64,000 nt of DNA from Campylobacter concisus (GTDB lineage Bacteria > Campylobacterota > Campylobacteria > Campylobacterales > Campylobacteraceae): contig NZ_PIRM01000003.1 of NCBI RefSeq assembly GCF_003049735.1, positions 122,961-186,960 on the forward strand. The letters run 5' to 3'. Positions 29,522 through 39,373 of this stretch are shown piece by piece. A program made the translations under genes and the position numbers. Each line of letters begins with the position of its first letter. Position 1 is the stretch's first letter. The notes under the pieces are model-generated. The model was not told the origin of the DNA and searched no databases. It saw only the letters and a program-made list of their open reading frames with translations.

Positions 29522-31187
29522 TTAATAAATCCTCTTTCATCGCGTTTATTTGGGCTTGAACCATTAGTTTGGCCTTACAGTCAGCACAGCAGTAAAGCGC
29601 TTTTATCTTGACCCTATCGTTGCCAAATCTTGGTTGCATTATAGTTGCGATCTTTTCGACCGCTTTTTTAGTCGCAAACTCTTTTCCGCACTCAACACAG
29701 GCAAAAAGCTCATCTCGTGCTAGCTCATTATATGTAAAAAACTCAGGCTTAAGAGAAATTTTTCCAACTTCAAGGCTTATGGTATCTTTTTCAGCACAGC
29801 TTAGTTCGCAGTATCCGCAAGCTGTACAGACGCTTGGATTAAATAAAATAGAATTTGTCTTTTTATCAGCCACTAGCGCACTTACGTTACAAGCGCCAAC
29901 GCAACTTAGACAAAGCGTACAGCTATCAGTATTTATCTTGACATCACCGTATCTTATCATCTCACCGCTTTTTACCACGCCAAGATCTTCGCTGCCTACT
30001 AAAAACTCAAGCCTTTTTGCAAAAATTTCTCTTTTTGGCAAGGCATATTCGTTTATAGTGTGTTGTGAGTCAGCTATAAATTTTGCTTTTTTGAGCGCAT
30101 CTTCAAGCTCATTTTTATCTTTAGCGTGATAGATCGCCGTCTCTTTAAATTTAAGCTCATAAATTTGATTTAAGATGCTAATGGCGTCTTTTTCGCCTTT
30201 GCCAAGAGTTTTGCTAAATAAAATCACACTCGCACCACTTTCTTGAAGCAATGTAAGAAGATGCGCTTGATTTAACATATGCGGTGCTGATATAAAAAAA
30301 GGCAAGACATTTTCAGGTAGGCTTATATTTAGCTCGTCTAAATTTGTTTCATTAGAGATTATTAGTGGAATTTTACCTTTGTAAAGTTTGGCAATAGTAG
30401 CAAATGAGTTTTGTGGCATAAGTGTAGAGTCAAGAGATCCGCTAGGGCAGACGCTAATGCAGTTACCACAATTTACACAATCGATTTGTGAGAAAACAAG
30501 ATGCTTTGTCTCGTCTTCTTTTAAAATGGCCACAGTTGGACAAACATCGACACAGCGTCCACAAATTTCATTTCGTCGCTCATGGTATTGACAGATCGAA
30601 GAGTCATATTGAGTTAGGCTTTTGTACTTAAATTTTGGAGTTTTTTCATTTAACATTTTAAGCACAGCTTCATCTTCTAGCCCAGCTATTTCATAACAGC
30701 CGCTTTGCTTTAGCATATAATCCCTTGCATTTTCAACCAAGAAAAAGTCGCAATCGACCTCAAATTCGTCATTTGCTCTAAGTATCAAAACACTAAGTTC
30801 GCCAGCTGCGCCATAAATAAATTTCACTTCAAAATGCGTTAATTCAATGACTTTATAGCCATTTTCTTTTAATAAATTTGCTAACTCCTCACGGCCTGAG
30901 TTGCTTACTATTACGACATTTTTTCCGACTTCCTTTTCATAATCAACATCCTTTGCCATGTCAAAGGCAGTTGCTCTTGCTTCATAAAGCAAAAGTGTAT
31001 TTTTAGCCTTTTCTAATACGCTTGCAGTTGTATTTTTTAGATAAAAATTTATCTCAGGTGCGGTAATGTTTGCTTTAAGCTTTGGCGAGTTAGAAACTAA
31101 ATATTCTTCCTTTTCGTTATTTATTTCTATCTGCTCATTTAACATCAAAGTATCGTCAAAATCGTTATAAAAGCCAAATTCTTTCAT
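29514..31187 (-). CDS. Multi-cluster 4Fe-4S ferredoxin-like protein linked to formate dehydrogenase
   Basis: 557 residues from ATG 31185-31187, which has a GGAG site five bases ahead; an in-frame start 18 bases further up would lie on top of that site. Cysteine motifs for at least four 4Fe-4S clusters are seen: CGRCVDVCPTVAI with the following CVNCGNCISVCPSGSL, then CTLCLSCVGACNVSAL and CTACGYCELSCAEKD. A C-terminal zinc- or iron-type group follows (CVECGKEF and CCADCKAKL). The middle has a Rossmann-like, cluster-free part. It corresponds by content and neighbours to a ferredoxin gene of the C. jejuni fdh locus. An electron-transfer or assembly role is inferred. Confidence 0.78.
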   Translation of the reverse strand: MKEFGFYNDFDDTLMLNEQIEINNEKEEYLVSNSPKLKANITAPEINFYLKNTTASVLEKAKNTLLLYEARATAFDMAKDVDYEKEVGKNVVIVSNSGREELANLLKENGYKVIELTHFEVKFIYGAAGELSVLILRANDEFEVDCDFFLVENARDYMLKQSGCYEIAGLEDEAVLKMLNEKTPKFKYKSLTQYDSSICQYHERRNEICGRCVDVCPTVAILKEDETKHLVFSQIDCVNCGNCISVCPSGSLDSTLMPQNSFATIAKLYKGKIPLIISNETNLDELNISLPENVLPFFISAPHMLNQAHLLTLLQESGASVILFSKTLGKGEKDAISILNQIYELKFKETAIYHAKDKNELEDALKKAKFIADSQHTINEYALPKREIFAKRLEFLVGSEDLGVVKSGEMIRYGDVKINTDSCTLCLSCVGACNVSALVADKKTNSILFNPSVCTACGYCELSCAEKDTISLEVGKISLKPEFFTYNELARDELFACVECGKEFATKKAVEKIATIMQPRFGNDRVKIKALYCCADCKAKLMVQAQINAMKEDLLNG

Positions 31188-31299
31188 AATTTCTCCTATT
31201 ATCAAAAACAGGCTTATTTTAATATTAATGGGATTAATGGACTCTGAATTTTATATGTTCCTTTTTGCTCTAAGGTTTAATTTATAATATTTTTTATGT

Positions 31300-31305
31300 T
31301 AAAAT
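31300..31305 (+). promoter_or_regulatory. Possible -10 element for selA-selB
   Basis: TAAAAT 36 bases before the selA start within GTTAAAATCACGG; a perfect TATAAT also occurs at 31283-31288. The 154-base gap between the divergent ferredoxin-type gene and selA must hold promoters for both. Confidence 0.35.
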
Positions 31306-31341
31306 CACGGCTTGGTAAAACTAACTTACTAGGAGCACGAA

Positions 31342-32667
31342 TTGAGCGATTTAAGAAATATTCCACAAGTTGATAAGATCATAAAAAACGAAGCATTTTC
31401 AGGACTTGACACGAGTTTAGTCACTATGCTTGCAAGGCAAATTTTAGATGAGGTTAGAGCTAAAATTTTAAATGAAAACGCAAGCTTTAGTGGCGAAGAG
31501 ATAATAAATTTGATCCTAGATGAGTATGATAAATTTAATGAAGCCAGCCTTCAAAGGGTACTAAATTTAACCGGCGTTGCCATACATACAAACCTCGCTA
31601 GAAGCGTTATAGATAAAGAAATTTTAAGCCGAGCGACGCCTGTTATCACAGGATACTCAAACCTTGAATACAACCTAAAAACAGGCAGTCGTGGCAATAG
31701 ATACGACTATATCGGTGAGATGATCGCAAGAGCATTTGGTTTTGAAGACGCTATCGTTGTAAATAATAACGCAAGTGCTGTATTTTTGGTGCTAAATACC
31801 TTTGCAAAAGGCAGAGAAGTCGTCGTTAGCAGAGGCGAACTAGTCGAGATCGGCGGTAGTTTTAGAGTGCCAGAAGTTATGGCAAATGCGGGCTGCTTTT
31901 TGAAAGAGGTCGGCACTACGAACAAAACTAGGCCAAGAGACTACGAAGAGGCGATCAGCGATGAGACAGCGATGCTTGTAAAGGTTCATCGCTCAAATTT
32001 TGACATCGTTGGCTTTAGCGAAGAGACCACGGCAAATGAGCTAAGCGAGCTAGCAAGCAGGCAAAATTTGATAGATTATTTTGATCTTGGCAGTGGATTT
32101 TACGGAAATTTACCATTTAACTTAGACAAAAACGAGCCAGATCTAAAAAATTTAAAAGATGTTTCGCTAGTTAGTTTTAGCGGCGATAAGCTGCTTGGCG
32201 CGGTGCAGTGTGGTATCATCGTTGGCAAAAAAGAGCTCATCGCAAAACTTAGAAAAAACCAGCTTTTAAGGATGCTTCGCGTCGATAAAGTGATCATCTC
32301 GCTTTTGGCTGAGAGCATGAAAGCTTATCTAAACAAAGAATTTGAGCTAATCACAACGCAAAAACTACTTCACAAGAGCGTAAAAGAGCTTGAAAATTTA
32401 GCAAATTTTATAAATAAAAATTTAAAAACCCCGCTTGAGATAGTGCGCACACAAACCTTTGTAGGAGGCGGTGCGATGCCAAATAAAAAGATCCCAAGCG
32501 TGGCTTTGGCATTTGGCGGTGACGCAAATTTAAACGAGCTAAAATTTAGGCAAAAAAAGGTGATCGGCCGCATAGAAAATGATAAATTTTTACTTGATTT
32601 AAGAACACTTTTAGATGACGATGTAAATGAACTAATAAAAATAATAAATGAAACGGAAGAAAAATGA
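31342..32667 (+). CDS. selA: L-seryl-tRNA(Sec) selenium transferase SelA
   Basis: 441 residues from a TTG start after AGGAG (31331-31335). SelA converts Ser-tRNA(Sec) to Sec-tRNA(Sec) with selenophosphate. Family marks: LQRVLNLTGVAIHTNLARS, TGYSNLEYNLKTGSRGNRYD, EDAIVVNNNASAVFLVLNTF, ELVEIGGSFRVPEVMANAG, and the PLP lysine Lys283 in SFSGDKLLGAVQCGIIVG. It overlaps selB by four bases. Confidence 0.96.
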   Translation: MSDLRNIPQVDKIIKNEAFSGLDTSLVTMLARQILDEVRAKILNENASFSGEEIINLILDEYDKFNEASLQRVLNLTGVAIHTNLARSVIDKEILSRATPVITGYSNLEYNLKTGSRGNRYDYIGEMIARAFGFEDAIVVNNNASAVFLVLNTFAKGREVVVSRGELVEIGGSFRVPEVMANAGCFLKEVGTTNKTRPRDYEEAISDETAMLVKVHRSNFDIVGFSEETTANELSELASRQNLIDYFDLGSGFYGNLPFNLDKNEPDLKNLKDVSLVSFSGDKLLGAVQCGIIVGKKELIAKLRKNQLLRMLRVDKVIISLLAESMKAYLNKEFELITTQKLLHKSVKELENLANFINKNLKTPLEIVRTQTFVGGGAMPNKKIPSVALAFGGDANLNELKFRQKKVIGRIENDKFLLDLRTLLDDDVNELIKIINETEEK

Positions 32668-34484
32668 GTCTAATAATAGGAACAGCAGGGCATATCGACC
32701 ACGGAAAAACCGCGCTTATAAAGGAACTAAACGGCTTTGAGGGGGACAATCTTGAAGAGGAGAAAAAGCGTGGCATAACGATCGATCTAAGCTTTTCAAA
32801 TTTAAGTAAAAATGATGAAAATATCGCCTTTATCGATGTACCTGGGCATGAAAATCTCATAAAAACGATGATAAGTGGCGCGTATGGCTTTGACGCGTGT
32901 TTATTTGTAGTGGCAGCAAATGACGGCCTTATGCCTCAAAGCTTGGAGCACCTTGAAATTTTAAATCTCCTTGGCGTAAAATCCGTGATCGTGGCGCTTA
33001 CAAAGTGTGACCTCGTAGATGAAGCGACTATAAATTTAAGAAAAAAAGAGATAAGAGATGAAATTTCTAAATTTAAAAACCTACAAATTTTAGAAATTTT
33101 TGCCGTTAGTATAAAGGATAAGGCAAGCATTGACGAGCTTAGAAACTACCTCTTTACATTAAGAGCTAAAAAGCGCGATGAAGATGGCGTTTTTAGATAC
33201 TACATCGATAGGGTTTTTAGCCTAAAAGGTATCGGAAATGTCGTAACTGGCACCGTTATAGAGGGAAGCGTTAGTAAAAATGAGAAGCTTTTTAACTATG
33301 ACGCCGGCAAAGAGGTGCTAGTAAGAAGTGTGCAAAGCCATGATAAATTCGTAGATAGCGCAGGGGTTAGCAGCCGTGTGGCGCTAAATCTAACTGGCAC
33401 CCAGCTTAGCGAGTTAAAAAAAGGGCAGTTACTTAGTAAAAAAGGCTATTTTAGGGGATTTAGAGAGGTTGATGCGGTCGTAACTGCTAAAAATTTGATT
33501 CACTCGCAAAGCGTAACCTTTTGCGTAGGAGCTAAAAATGTGCCTGCAAAGGTGCTAATCCTTAGCCAAAAAGATGATAGCTACTTTGTTACCTTTAAAT
33601 TTCAAAGCGATATGTTTTTGAAATTTGACGAGGCATTTGTGCTCATCTCAGATGCACGTGTGATAGGAGGTGGCAGAGTGCTAAATCCTGTGCTTGAGCC
33701 ACTGAAGAAAGCTGGCAAAATTCTCTTTTTGGCTGCACTTTTAAAGCATGATTTCATTGGGGCATTTTCTATACTTAAAGAAGCCCACAAAAATGGTTTT
33801 GGCATCATCTCTTCTTATCAAAGGTTTGGACTAAGTCACGAAGAGGCCGTAAATGTGGCTAAAAAAGTCTCAAACGTCTTTGTTGATGAAAAAGCTTTAA
33901 ATATCTACGATCTAAGCGCGGTTGAGCGGATAAAATCAGCCATTAAATTTATGATAGAAAAGAATGAATTTGCTGTCTTTTCAGCTCAAAGTATAAGCTT
34001 AAAGCTTGCTTGGGCTAGTCAAAATTTGGCTCAAAAAGCACTTGATGAGCTTGAAAGTATAAATTTAATCTCTAAAAATGATGGCGTCTATACAAAAAGG
34101 GGCGTTGATATAAGCAAACTAAAAGTAAGGCTTGAAGAGAAAATTTATGAAATTTTAGAAAGCGGAAAGCTAGCTCCTACGGCACCTTATAATATATATG
34201 ATGAGCTGGAAATAGATAGGCTAAGTGGCGATAATGCACTTAAAAAACTAACTGCAATGGGCAGAGTTGTAAGGCTGGAGCATAATCTTTTTATCACTAG
34301 AAATTCGCTAAAAATGGCACTTGATAAGCTAAGAGAGATCATCAAAAATCAAGGCTTTGTAAATGTCACAAACGCCAAGGATGCACTAAATTTAAGCAGA
34401 AAATATGTAATCGCTTATCTTGAGCAACTTGACCTTGAGAGTGACATAATGAAGCAAGGAAATGATAGAGTCTTTCGTGGTTAG
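32664..34484 (+). CDS. selB: Selenocysteine-specific elongation factor SelB
   Basis: 606 residues. The GTPase domain has GTAGHIDHGKTALIKELNG (P loop), KKRGITIDLSF, DVPGHENLIKTMISGAYGFD and TKCDL. Domains 2 and 3 follow, then the C-terminal winged-helix repeats (about residues 390-606) that bind the SECIS hairpin. It delivers Sec-tRNA to UGA codons such as those in selD (7489) and fdhA (36331) of this window. Its stop is followed 20 bases later by the promoter of the DsbC/G-like gene. Confidence 0.96.
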   Translation: MSLIIGTAGHIDHGKTALIKELNGFEGDNLEEEKKRGITIDLSFSNLSKNDENIAFIDVPGHENLIKTMISGAYGFDACLFVVAANDGLMPQSLEHLEILNLLGVKSVIVALTKCDLVDEATINLRKKEIRDEISKFKNLQILEIFAVSIKDKASIDELRNYLFTLRAKKRDEDGVFRYYIDRVFSLKGIGNVVTGTVIEGSVSKNEKLFNYDAGKEVLVRSVQSHDKFVDSAGVSSRVALNLTGTQLSELKKGQLLSKKGYFRGFREVDAVVTAKNLIHSQSVTFCVGAKNVPAKVLILSQKDDSYFVTFKFQSDMFLKFDEAFVLISDARVIGGGRVLNPVLEPLKKAGKILFLAALLKHDFIGAFSILKEAHKNGFGIISSYQRFGLSHEEAVNVAKKVSNVFVDEKALNIYDLSAVERIKSAIKFMIEKNEFAVFSAQSISLKLAWASQNLAQKALDELESINLISKNDGVYTKRGVDISKLKVRLEEKIYEILESGKLAPTAPYNIYDELEIDRLSGDNALKKLTAMGRVVRLEHNLFITRNSLKMALDKLREIIKNQGFVNVTNAKDALNLSRKYVIAYLEQLDLESDIMKQGNDRVFRG

Positions 34485-34505
34485 TATTCATTTACAAAAA
34501 GTAAA

Positions 34506-34511
34506 TATAAT
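34506..34511 (+). promoter_or_regulatory. -10 element (TATAAT) upstream of the DsbC/G-like gene
   Basis: A perfect TATAAT 27 bases before the ATG, with AAGGA at 34528-34532 as ribosome site. Confidence 0.45.
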
Positions 34512-34537
34512 CCGCCAAATTTTTAAAAAGGAAAAAA

Positions 34538-35278
34538 ATGAAAAAAGTGGTTTTAGCCTCAATAATAGCGGCAACTAGCCTAATGGCAGCAAGCGATAAG
34601 CAAATAGAAGATTTTTACTCAGAAGTTTTTAAAAATCAAAATATCGATGGTGTTAATGTAAAAGTCGTAGAACGCACTAAAATTTTAGATGATATAGAAA
34701 AAGTAAGCTTAAAATTTAGCAAAGGAGATATGTCTCAAGAAGATGTGACTTTTGTTAAGGGCGATCTTATGTTTCCTGATGTTGTAAATTTAAAGGAGCA
34801 GAAGTCTTATTTGGCTGAAGAAAAAAAGGTAATCGCAGAAAAAGCAGCACTTGATTTAGTAAAATCACTAGCTAAAATTTATAAAAATGAAGACAAGGCA
34901 AATGTTGTAACTCTTGGTAATGATAGCAAAAAGCCAACTCTTATCATGTTTTCAGATCCTGAATGCCCATATTGTAGAGCCGAGCTAGCAAAGATCGAAA
35001 CGACATTAAAAGACAATAATGTTGAAATCATCCTAACTCCCGTGCATGAACTATCATCTTTGCAAAAAAGTGCTTTGATCTATAAAGATATAAAAAATGC
35101 AAAAAGTGATAGCGATAAGGTTAAAATTTTAAGAAAGTATTTTTCTGAAGATTATAACGTAGATGAAAAAAATGTTAGTAAAGAAGAGAGCAACAAGATC
35201 GATACTCTACGAAAAAAATATTTCTCGGCTGGCGTTAGATCAGTGCCATTTATCATAAACAAAAGTGATCTAAAATAA
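34538..35278 (+). CDS. Periplasmic thioredoxin-fold protein, DsbC/DsbG-like
   Basis: 246 residues. Signal peptide MKKVVLASIIAATSLMAA, a N-terminal linker or dimerisation-like region, and a thioredoxin fold with the active site CPYC in MFSDPECPYCRAELAKIE near residue 145-150, and the cis-proline region AGVRSVPFIIN at the end. It is a disulfide isomerase or reductase of the periplasm; its partners are unknown. Placement after selA-selB matches what I recall for C. jejuni (Cj1378-Cj1380). Confidence 0.82.
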   Translation: MKKVVLASIIAATSLMAASDKQIEDFYSEVFKNQNIDGVNVKVVERTKILDDIEKVSLKFSKGDMSQEDVTFVKGDLMFPDVVNLKEQKSYLAEEKKVIAEKAALDLVKSLAKIYKNEDKANVVTLGNDSKKPTLIMFSDPECPYCRAELAKIETTLKDNNVEIILTPVHELSSLQKSALIYKDIKNAKSDSDKVKILRKYFSEDYNVDEKNVSKEESNKIDTLRKKYFSAGVRSVPFIINKSDLK

Positions 35279-35283
35279 TCTTT

Positions 35284-35303
35284 TCTAGGGAGCTCTCCCT
35301 AGA
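35284..35303 (+). terminator. Hairpin terminator after the DsbC/G-like gene
   Basis: TCTAGGGAG and CTCCCTAGA are perfect complements around CT, followed by ATTTATACTTT. Confidence 0.7.
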
Positions 35304-35487
35304 ATTTATACTTTAATTAGCCTTTCTCTCAAAATTCATAAAAGTTAAAATATTAAATATATTTTCTTATATTTTTAACAATAACTTAACATATTTAATT
35401 AAAGCTTTATATTTACTTTGATTATCTTGCAATTATGCTAAATTTACCGAGTTTAAATCTAGGCTATAAAAAGCCCTGAAATAGGCC

Positions 35488-35520
35488 TTGCAATATTTTA
35501 GAAATTCTAAAATATTGCAA
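35488..35520. repeat. Perfect 16-bp inverted repeat in the fdh operon leader
   Basis: TTGCAATATTTTAGAA and its exact complement TTCTAAAATATTGCAA are separated by a single A. It lies about 60 bases before the first gene of the fdh operon. It could be a protein-binding operator or, in RNA, a long hairpin that affects read-through or message stability. No T-run follows, so it is not a plain terminator. The rest of the 303-base gap (35279-35581) is A+T-rich promoter DNA. Confidence 0.8.
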
Positions 35521-35545
35521 ATCATGAAGACCAATCAAACCAAAT

Positions 35546-35567
35546 TCTCAAATTTTTAAGTTTGAGA
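35546..35567 (+). promoter_or_regulatory. Second hairpin in the fdh leader, next to the ribosome site
   Basis: TCTCAAA and TTTGAGA pair perfectly over an eight-base loop. The hairpin ends four bases before the AAGGAG (35571-35576) of the Tat-peptide gene, close enough to influence ribosome access. Confidence 0.5.
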
Positions 35568-35581
35568 GCTAAGGAGAAAAA

Positions 35582-35788
35582 ATGCAAGGATCAAGAAGAG
35601 ATTTTCTAAAAAAATCTCTAAAAGTCGGTGCTGCCGGCGGTGTACTCGCAGTCTCAGCCGTAGCAAAAGTGACTAGTGACGACTTAGCTCCTGATGACAA
35701 TGGTGTCGTCGTTGGCAAGTCAAACAAAAAAGAGGTGCTTTATAAAAAAAGCAAGAACTGGGAAACCTACTATAAAATCGCTTACTAA
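35582..35788 (+). CDS. Small Tat-signal protein of the formate dehydrogenase operon
   Basis: 68 residues. It begins MQGSRRDFLKKSLKVGAAGG, a clear twin-arginine signal, followed by a short soluble part (VVVGKSNKKEVLYKKSKNWE). It matches the small 'formate dehydrogenase region Tat target' proteins found just before fdhA in epsilonproteobacteria. It probably accompanies or stabilises the exported FdhA-FdhB complex, but its role is not known. It ends 11 bases before fdhA; ribosome site AAGGAG at 35571-35576. Confidence 0.85.
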   Translation: MQGSRRDFLKKSLKVGAAGGVLAVSAVAKVTSDDLAPDDNGVVVGKSNKKEVLYKKSKNWETYYKIAY

Positions 35789-35799
35789 GGGAGAAAACC

Positions 35800-38775
35800 A
35801 TGAGTGATGCACGTATAGGAAGACGTTCATTTTTAAAGCTAGCCGCACTTGGTGCTGGAAGCACAATGGCTTTTGGAGAAAATGAAACGATAAGAAAAGC
35901 AAGTGATGAGGAGATAAAAAATCCTTTCCCTGGCTCAAAAAAGGTTAGAACGATTTGTTCTATTTGCTCAGCAGGCTGTGGTATCGAGGCTGAGGTAAAA
36001 GATGGTGTTTGGGTTCGTCAAGATATGGCGATGCATCATCCGATATCTCAGGGCTCACACTGCTCAAAAGGTATCGATCAGATCGACCTTACACACAGCA
36101 AACAACGTATCAAATATCCTATGAAAAAAGTTGATGGTAAATGGCAAAGAATTTCATGGGATCAAGCTGTAAATGAGATCGGCGATAAGATGCTTCAGAT
36201 CCGCAAAGAAGATGGTCCTGATAGTGTTGTTTTCTTAGGATCTGCGAAATTTAACAATGAGCAAGCATATTACTTTAGAAAATTTTGTGCATTTTGGGGT
36301 ACAAACAGTAACGATCACGTAGCAAGAATTTGACATAGCGCAACAGTCGCCGGTGTGGCGAATACTTGGGGTTATGGCGCGATGACAAACCACTTTGGAG
36401 ATATGGCTGCAAACTCAAAATGTATATTTATCATTGGAGCAAACCCAGCTGTGGCAAACCCAGTTGGTGGCATGAAGCACACTTTACAAGCAAAAGATAG
36501 AAACAATGCAAAAGTAATTGTAGCTGATCCAAATTTTACAAAGACAGCTGCACATGCTGATCTTTATTTGAGACAAAGATCAGGAACTGATATTGCACTT
36601 GTTTATGGTCTTATTCACATTATTCTCAAAAATGGCTGGGAAGATAAAGAATTTATAGAAAATAGAACTTACGGTATTGATGAGATAAGAAAAGAGGCTG
36701 AGCACTGGACACCAGAGGTTACATCTGATGTTACTGGAGTACCAGTTGATAAGCTACTAAAAGCTGCAGAAATCCTAGCTCATACAAAACCGGGTACTGT
36801 TGTTTGGGCACTTGGCATTACTCAACACTCAGTTGGTACATCAAATACAAGAATTTTACCTATCCTTCAACTAATTCTAGGAAATATGGGTAAAGCAGGC
36901 GGTGGCTGTAATATCATTCGTGGTCACGACAATGTTCAAGGCTCAACTGATATGTGCAACCTTTCAGATAGCTTGCCAATGTATTATGGCTTAACTGATG
37001 CAGCATGGAAATATTACTGCAAAGGCTGGGGCGTTGATTATGATGAATTTATTAAACGCTTTGCAGTCTCAACAAAAGAGCCAAAACAAGGTGGCGCTCC
37101 TGTTAAAAACACAGTCTTTGAAGAGTATTATTACCACGATCCTAAACATCCAGAAGATAGAAACTGGAGAAACGAAAAAGGCTGGTCACTTTCAAAATGG
37201 TGGCAAGGCGTCTTGAAAGAGGAAAATACATTTAGTAGTGGTGCATTAAGAGTTCTTTGGGTTCAAGGAACTGGTCTAACATCTATGGCGCACCTAGCTA
37301 AAATTCAAGAAGCAGCTTCAAAACTAGATATGATCGTTGTGGCTGAGCCATTTGTAAATGAAATTTCTATCCTTTCAGATAGAAAAGATGGCGTTTATAT
37401 CTTGCCAGTAGCGACTGCATTTGAAAATGAAGGTCACTTAAGTGCTACAAACCGCTCAGGACAATGGAGAACAAAAGTTGTTGATCCACTTTATGAGAGC
37501 AAGGGCGATCACGAAGTGATGTTCTTGTTTGCTAAGAAATTTGGCTTTTACGATGAATACGTAAAAGGCATGAAAATGGGTATCGTAGATCGTGAAATAA
37601 AACAAGTAAAAGATGACTTTGTATGGCCTGATGATGCGACAAATGAGATAGCAAGAATTGGAAATTCTATAGGTTATGGTGGTAGAACAGCCGAGATGTT
37701 TAGACGCCATCAAGCAAACTGGGATAAATTTGATCCAGATACGCTAATAGGTATTGGCGGTGAAGTCAAAGGCGAATACTACGGTAAACCATGGCCAGCA
37801 TGGGATGAAAAACACCCTGGAACACCAATACTATATGATATGAGCAAGCCTTATGTTGAAGGTGGTTCAGGCTTTAGAAATCGCTTTGGTCTAGAGCATA
37901 ATGGCGTTAGTCAGCTAGCTAGCGAAGAGACAACACTTGTTGGCTCAGCTATAAAAGGTGGCTATCCACAAATCACAAAAGAGAATATAGAAAAAGTCTT
38001 AGGTATAACTCTAACTGAAGAAGAGAAAGCTAAGATGGGACCAAGCTGGAGCATGGATTATAGTGGTATTATCTTTGAAAAATGCCGTGAAAAAGGTGTT
38101 GTGCCTTATGGTAATGCAAGGGCAAGAGCTATCGTTTGGGAATTCCTCGATCCTATTCCAAAACATAGAGAGCCTGTTCACTCACCACGCTGGGATCTTG
38201 TTCAAAAGTATCCGACATTTGAAGATCAAGCTAGAAATTTCCGTGTTTCTACTAAGTTTAAGTCAGAGCAACAAGCAAAAGATTGGTCGAAAGAATTTCC
38301 TATCGTATTTAGTACGCAACGCGTCGTAAACCTAAGTGGTGCTGGTATGATCGAAAGAACTAGTAAATATCTATCAGCTATCACGCCAGAGATGTTTGCT
38401 AATGTTAATCCAGAGCTAGCTTTAAAATACGGCATAAAAGACCGCGATATGATGTGGATCCATAGTCCACAAGGCACAAAGATCAAAGTAAGATGCTATC
38501 ACAGCCAGATGGTAACTCCAGATAGAATTTGTATGCCATACAACTTCGCTGGTATTATGCAAGGCGTTGATCTTTCAGCTCGCTATCCAGAGGGTACTAA
38601 GCCTTATGTTATCGGTGAGAGCTTTAACACAGTTACTAACTACGGATTTGACCCAGTTACTCAAATTTCAGAGTTTAACGCAGGTCTTTGCCGTATAGAA
38701 AAAGCTGAGGAAAATACATTTAAAACATCGTTTTTCCATGAATATGGCGAGAGAGACGCCATGGGTAAAGAGTAA
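35800..38775 (+). CDS. fdhA: Formate dehydrogenase large subunit, selenocysteine-containing (UGA at 36331-36333)
   Basis: 991 residues when the in-frame TGA at codon 178 is read as Sec. The Tat signal is IGRRSFLKLAALGAG (residues 6-20). A 4Fe-4S cluster is bound by Cys53, Cys56, Cys60 and Cys88 (TICSICSAGCG and GSHCSKG). Around the active site the frame reads NDHVARI-Sec-HSATVAGVANTWGYG, the normal Sec-His pair that ligates the metal and abstracts the formate proton. The molybdopterin-binding domains follow (IIGANPAVANPVGGMKHTLQ, GGGCNIIRGHDNVQGSTDMC and FSTQRVVNLSGAGM). It oxidises formate in the periplasm and passes electrons via FdhB to FdhC. Confidence 0.96.
36331..36366 (+). promoter_or_regulatory. 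Sec codon and SECIS-like hairpin in fdhA
   Basis: TGA at 36331-36333 is followed at 36348-36360 by CGCC-GGTGT-GGCG, a hairpin with a GGU-type loop at the distance used by bacterial SECIS elements. The stem can be extended by further weak pairs. Protein sequence on both sides is conserved FdhA. Confidence 0.75.
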
Positions 38776-38786
38776 GGAGGAATAAA

Positions 38787-39347
38787 ATGGCAAGAATGAA
38801 ATTTTTCGTAGATACTGATAGATGTATTAGTTGTTATGGTTGCCAAGTTGCTTGCTCTTCTGCTCATGAACTTCCAGTGGGAATTTACAGAAGAAAGGTC
38901 ATTACACTTCACGATGGTATCGAAGGTAAAGAGGTCTCAACTACTATTGCATGCCAACACTGTACTGATGCACCTTGTGAGCAAGTTTGCCCGGTTGATT
39001 GTTTCTACATTAGAGCCGATGGCATCGTGCTTCATGATAAAAATATATGCATAGGCTGTGGTTACTGCTTATATGCTTGTCCGTTTGGTGCACCACAGTT
39101 CCCTAAAGATGGAGCATTTGGTGTAAAGGGCGTTATGGATAAATGTACAATGTGTGCAGGCGGTCCAGAGCCAACAAACTCACACGAGGAGAGAGAGCTT
39201 TACGGTCAAAATAGAATGGCCGAAGGAAAAGTGCCTATGTGTGCGGCTGTTTGTGCTACAAATGCACTTTTAGTTGGAGATGCGGCTGAAGTATCAAATG
39301 TATATCGCAAACGCGTTATGCTAAGAAATACTGGGCTAAATGCCTAA
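38787..39347 (+). CDS. fdhB: Formate dehydrogenase iron-sulfur subunit
   Basis: 186 residues with the cysteine groups for four 4Fe-4S clusters: CISCYGCQVACSSAHELPVG, CQHCTDAPCEQVCPVDCFYI, CIGCGYCLYACPFGAPQFPK, and KCTMCAGG with the later CAAVCATNAL. It carries electrons from FdhA to the membrane subunit. It follows fdhA by 11 bases with a GGAGG site. The operon ends directly after it in a strong terminator; fdhC is not here but at 5.7 kb. Confidence 0.95.
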   Translation: MARMKFFVDTDRCISCYGCQVACSSAHELPVGIYRRKVITLHDGIEGKEVSTTIACQHCTDAPCEQVCPVDCFYIRADGIVLHDKNICIGCGYCLYACPFGAPQFPKDGAFGVKGVMDKCTMCAGGPEPTNSHEERELYGQNRMAEGKVPMCAAVCATNALLVGDAAEVSNVYRKRVMLRNTGLNA

Positions 39348-39351
39348 CAAG

Positions 39352-39373
39352 AAGGAGAGCATTTGCTCTCCTT
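39352..39373 (+). terminator. Strong hairpin terminator of the fdh operon
   Basis: AAGGAGAGCA and TGCTCTCCTT pair perfectly over TT and run on into TAAATTCTAAATTTT. Confidence 0.75.

Noticed and set aside
35800..36333. FdhA as two genes split by a stop codon
   Set aside because: The TGA is followed in frame by the conserved His and the rest of FdhA, with a SECIS-like hairpin and a full Sec system nearby; it is a Sec codon.
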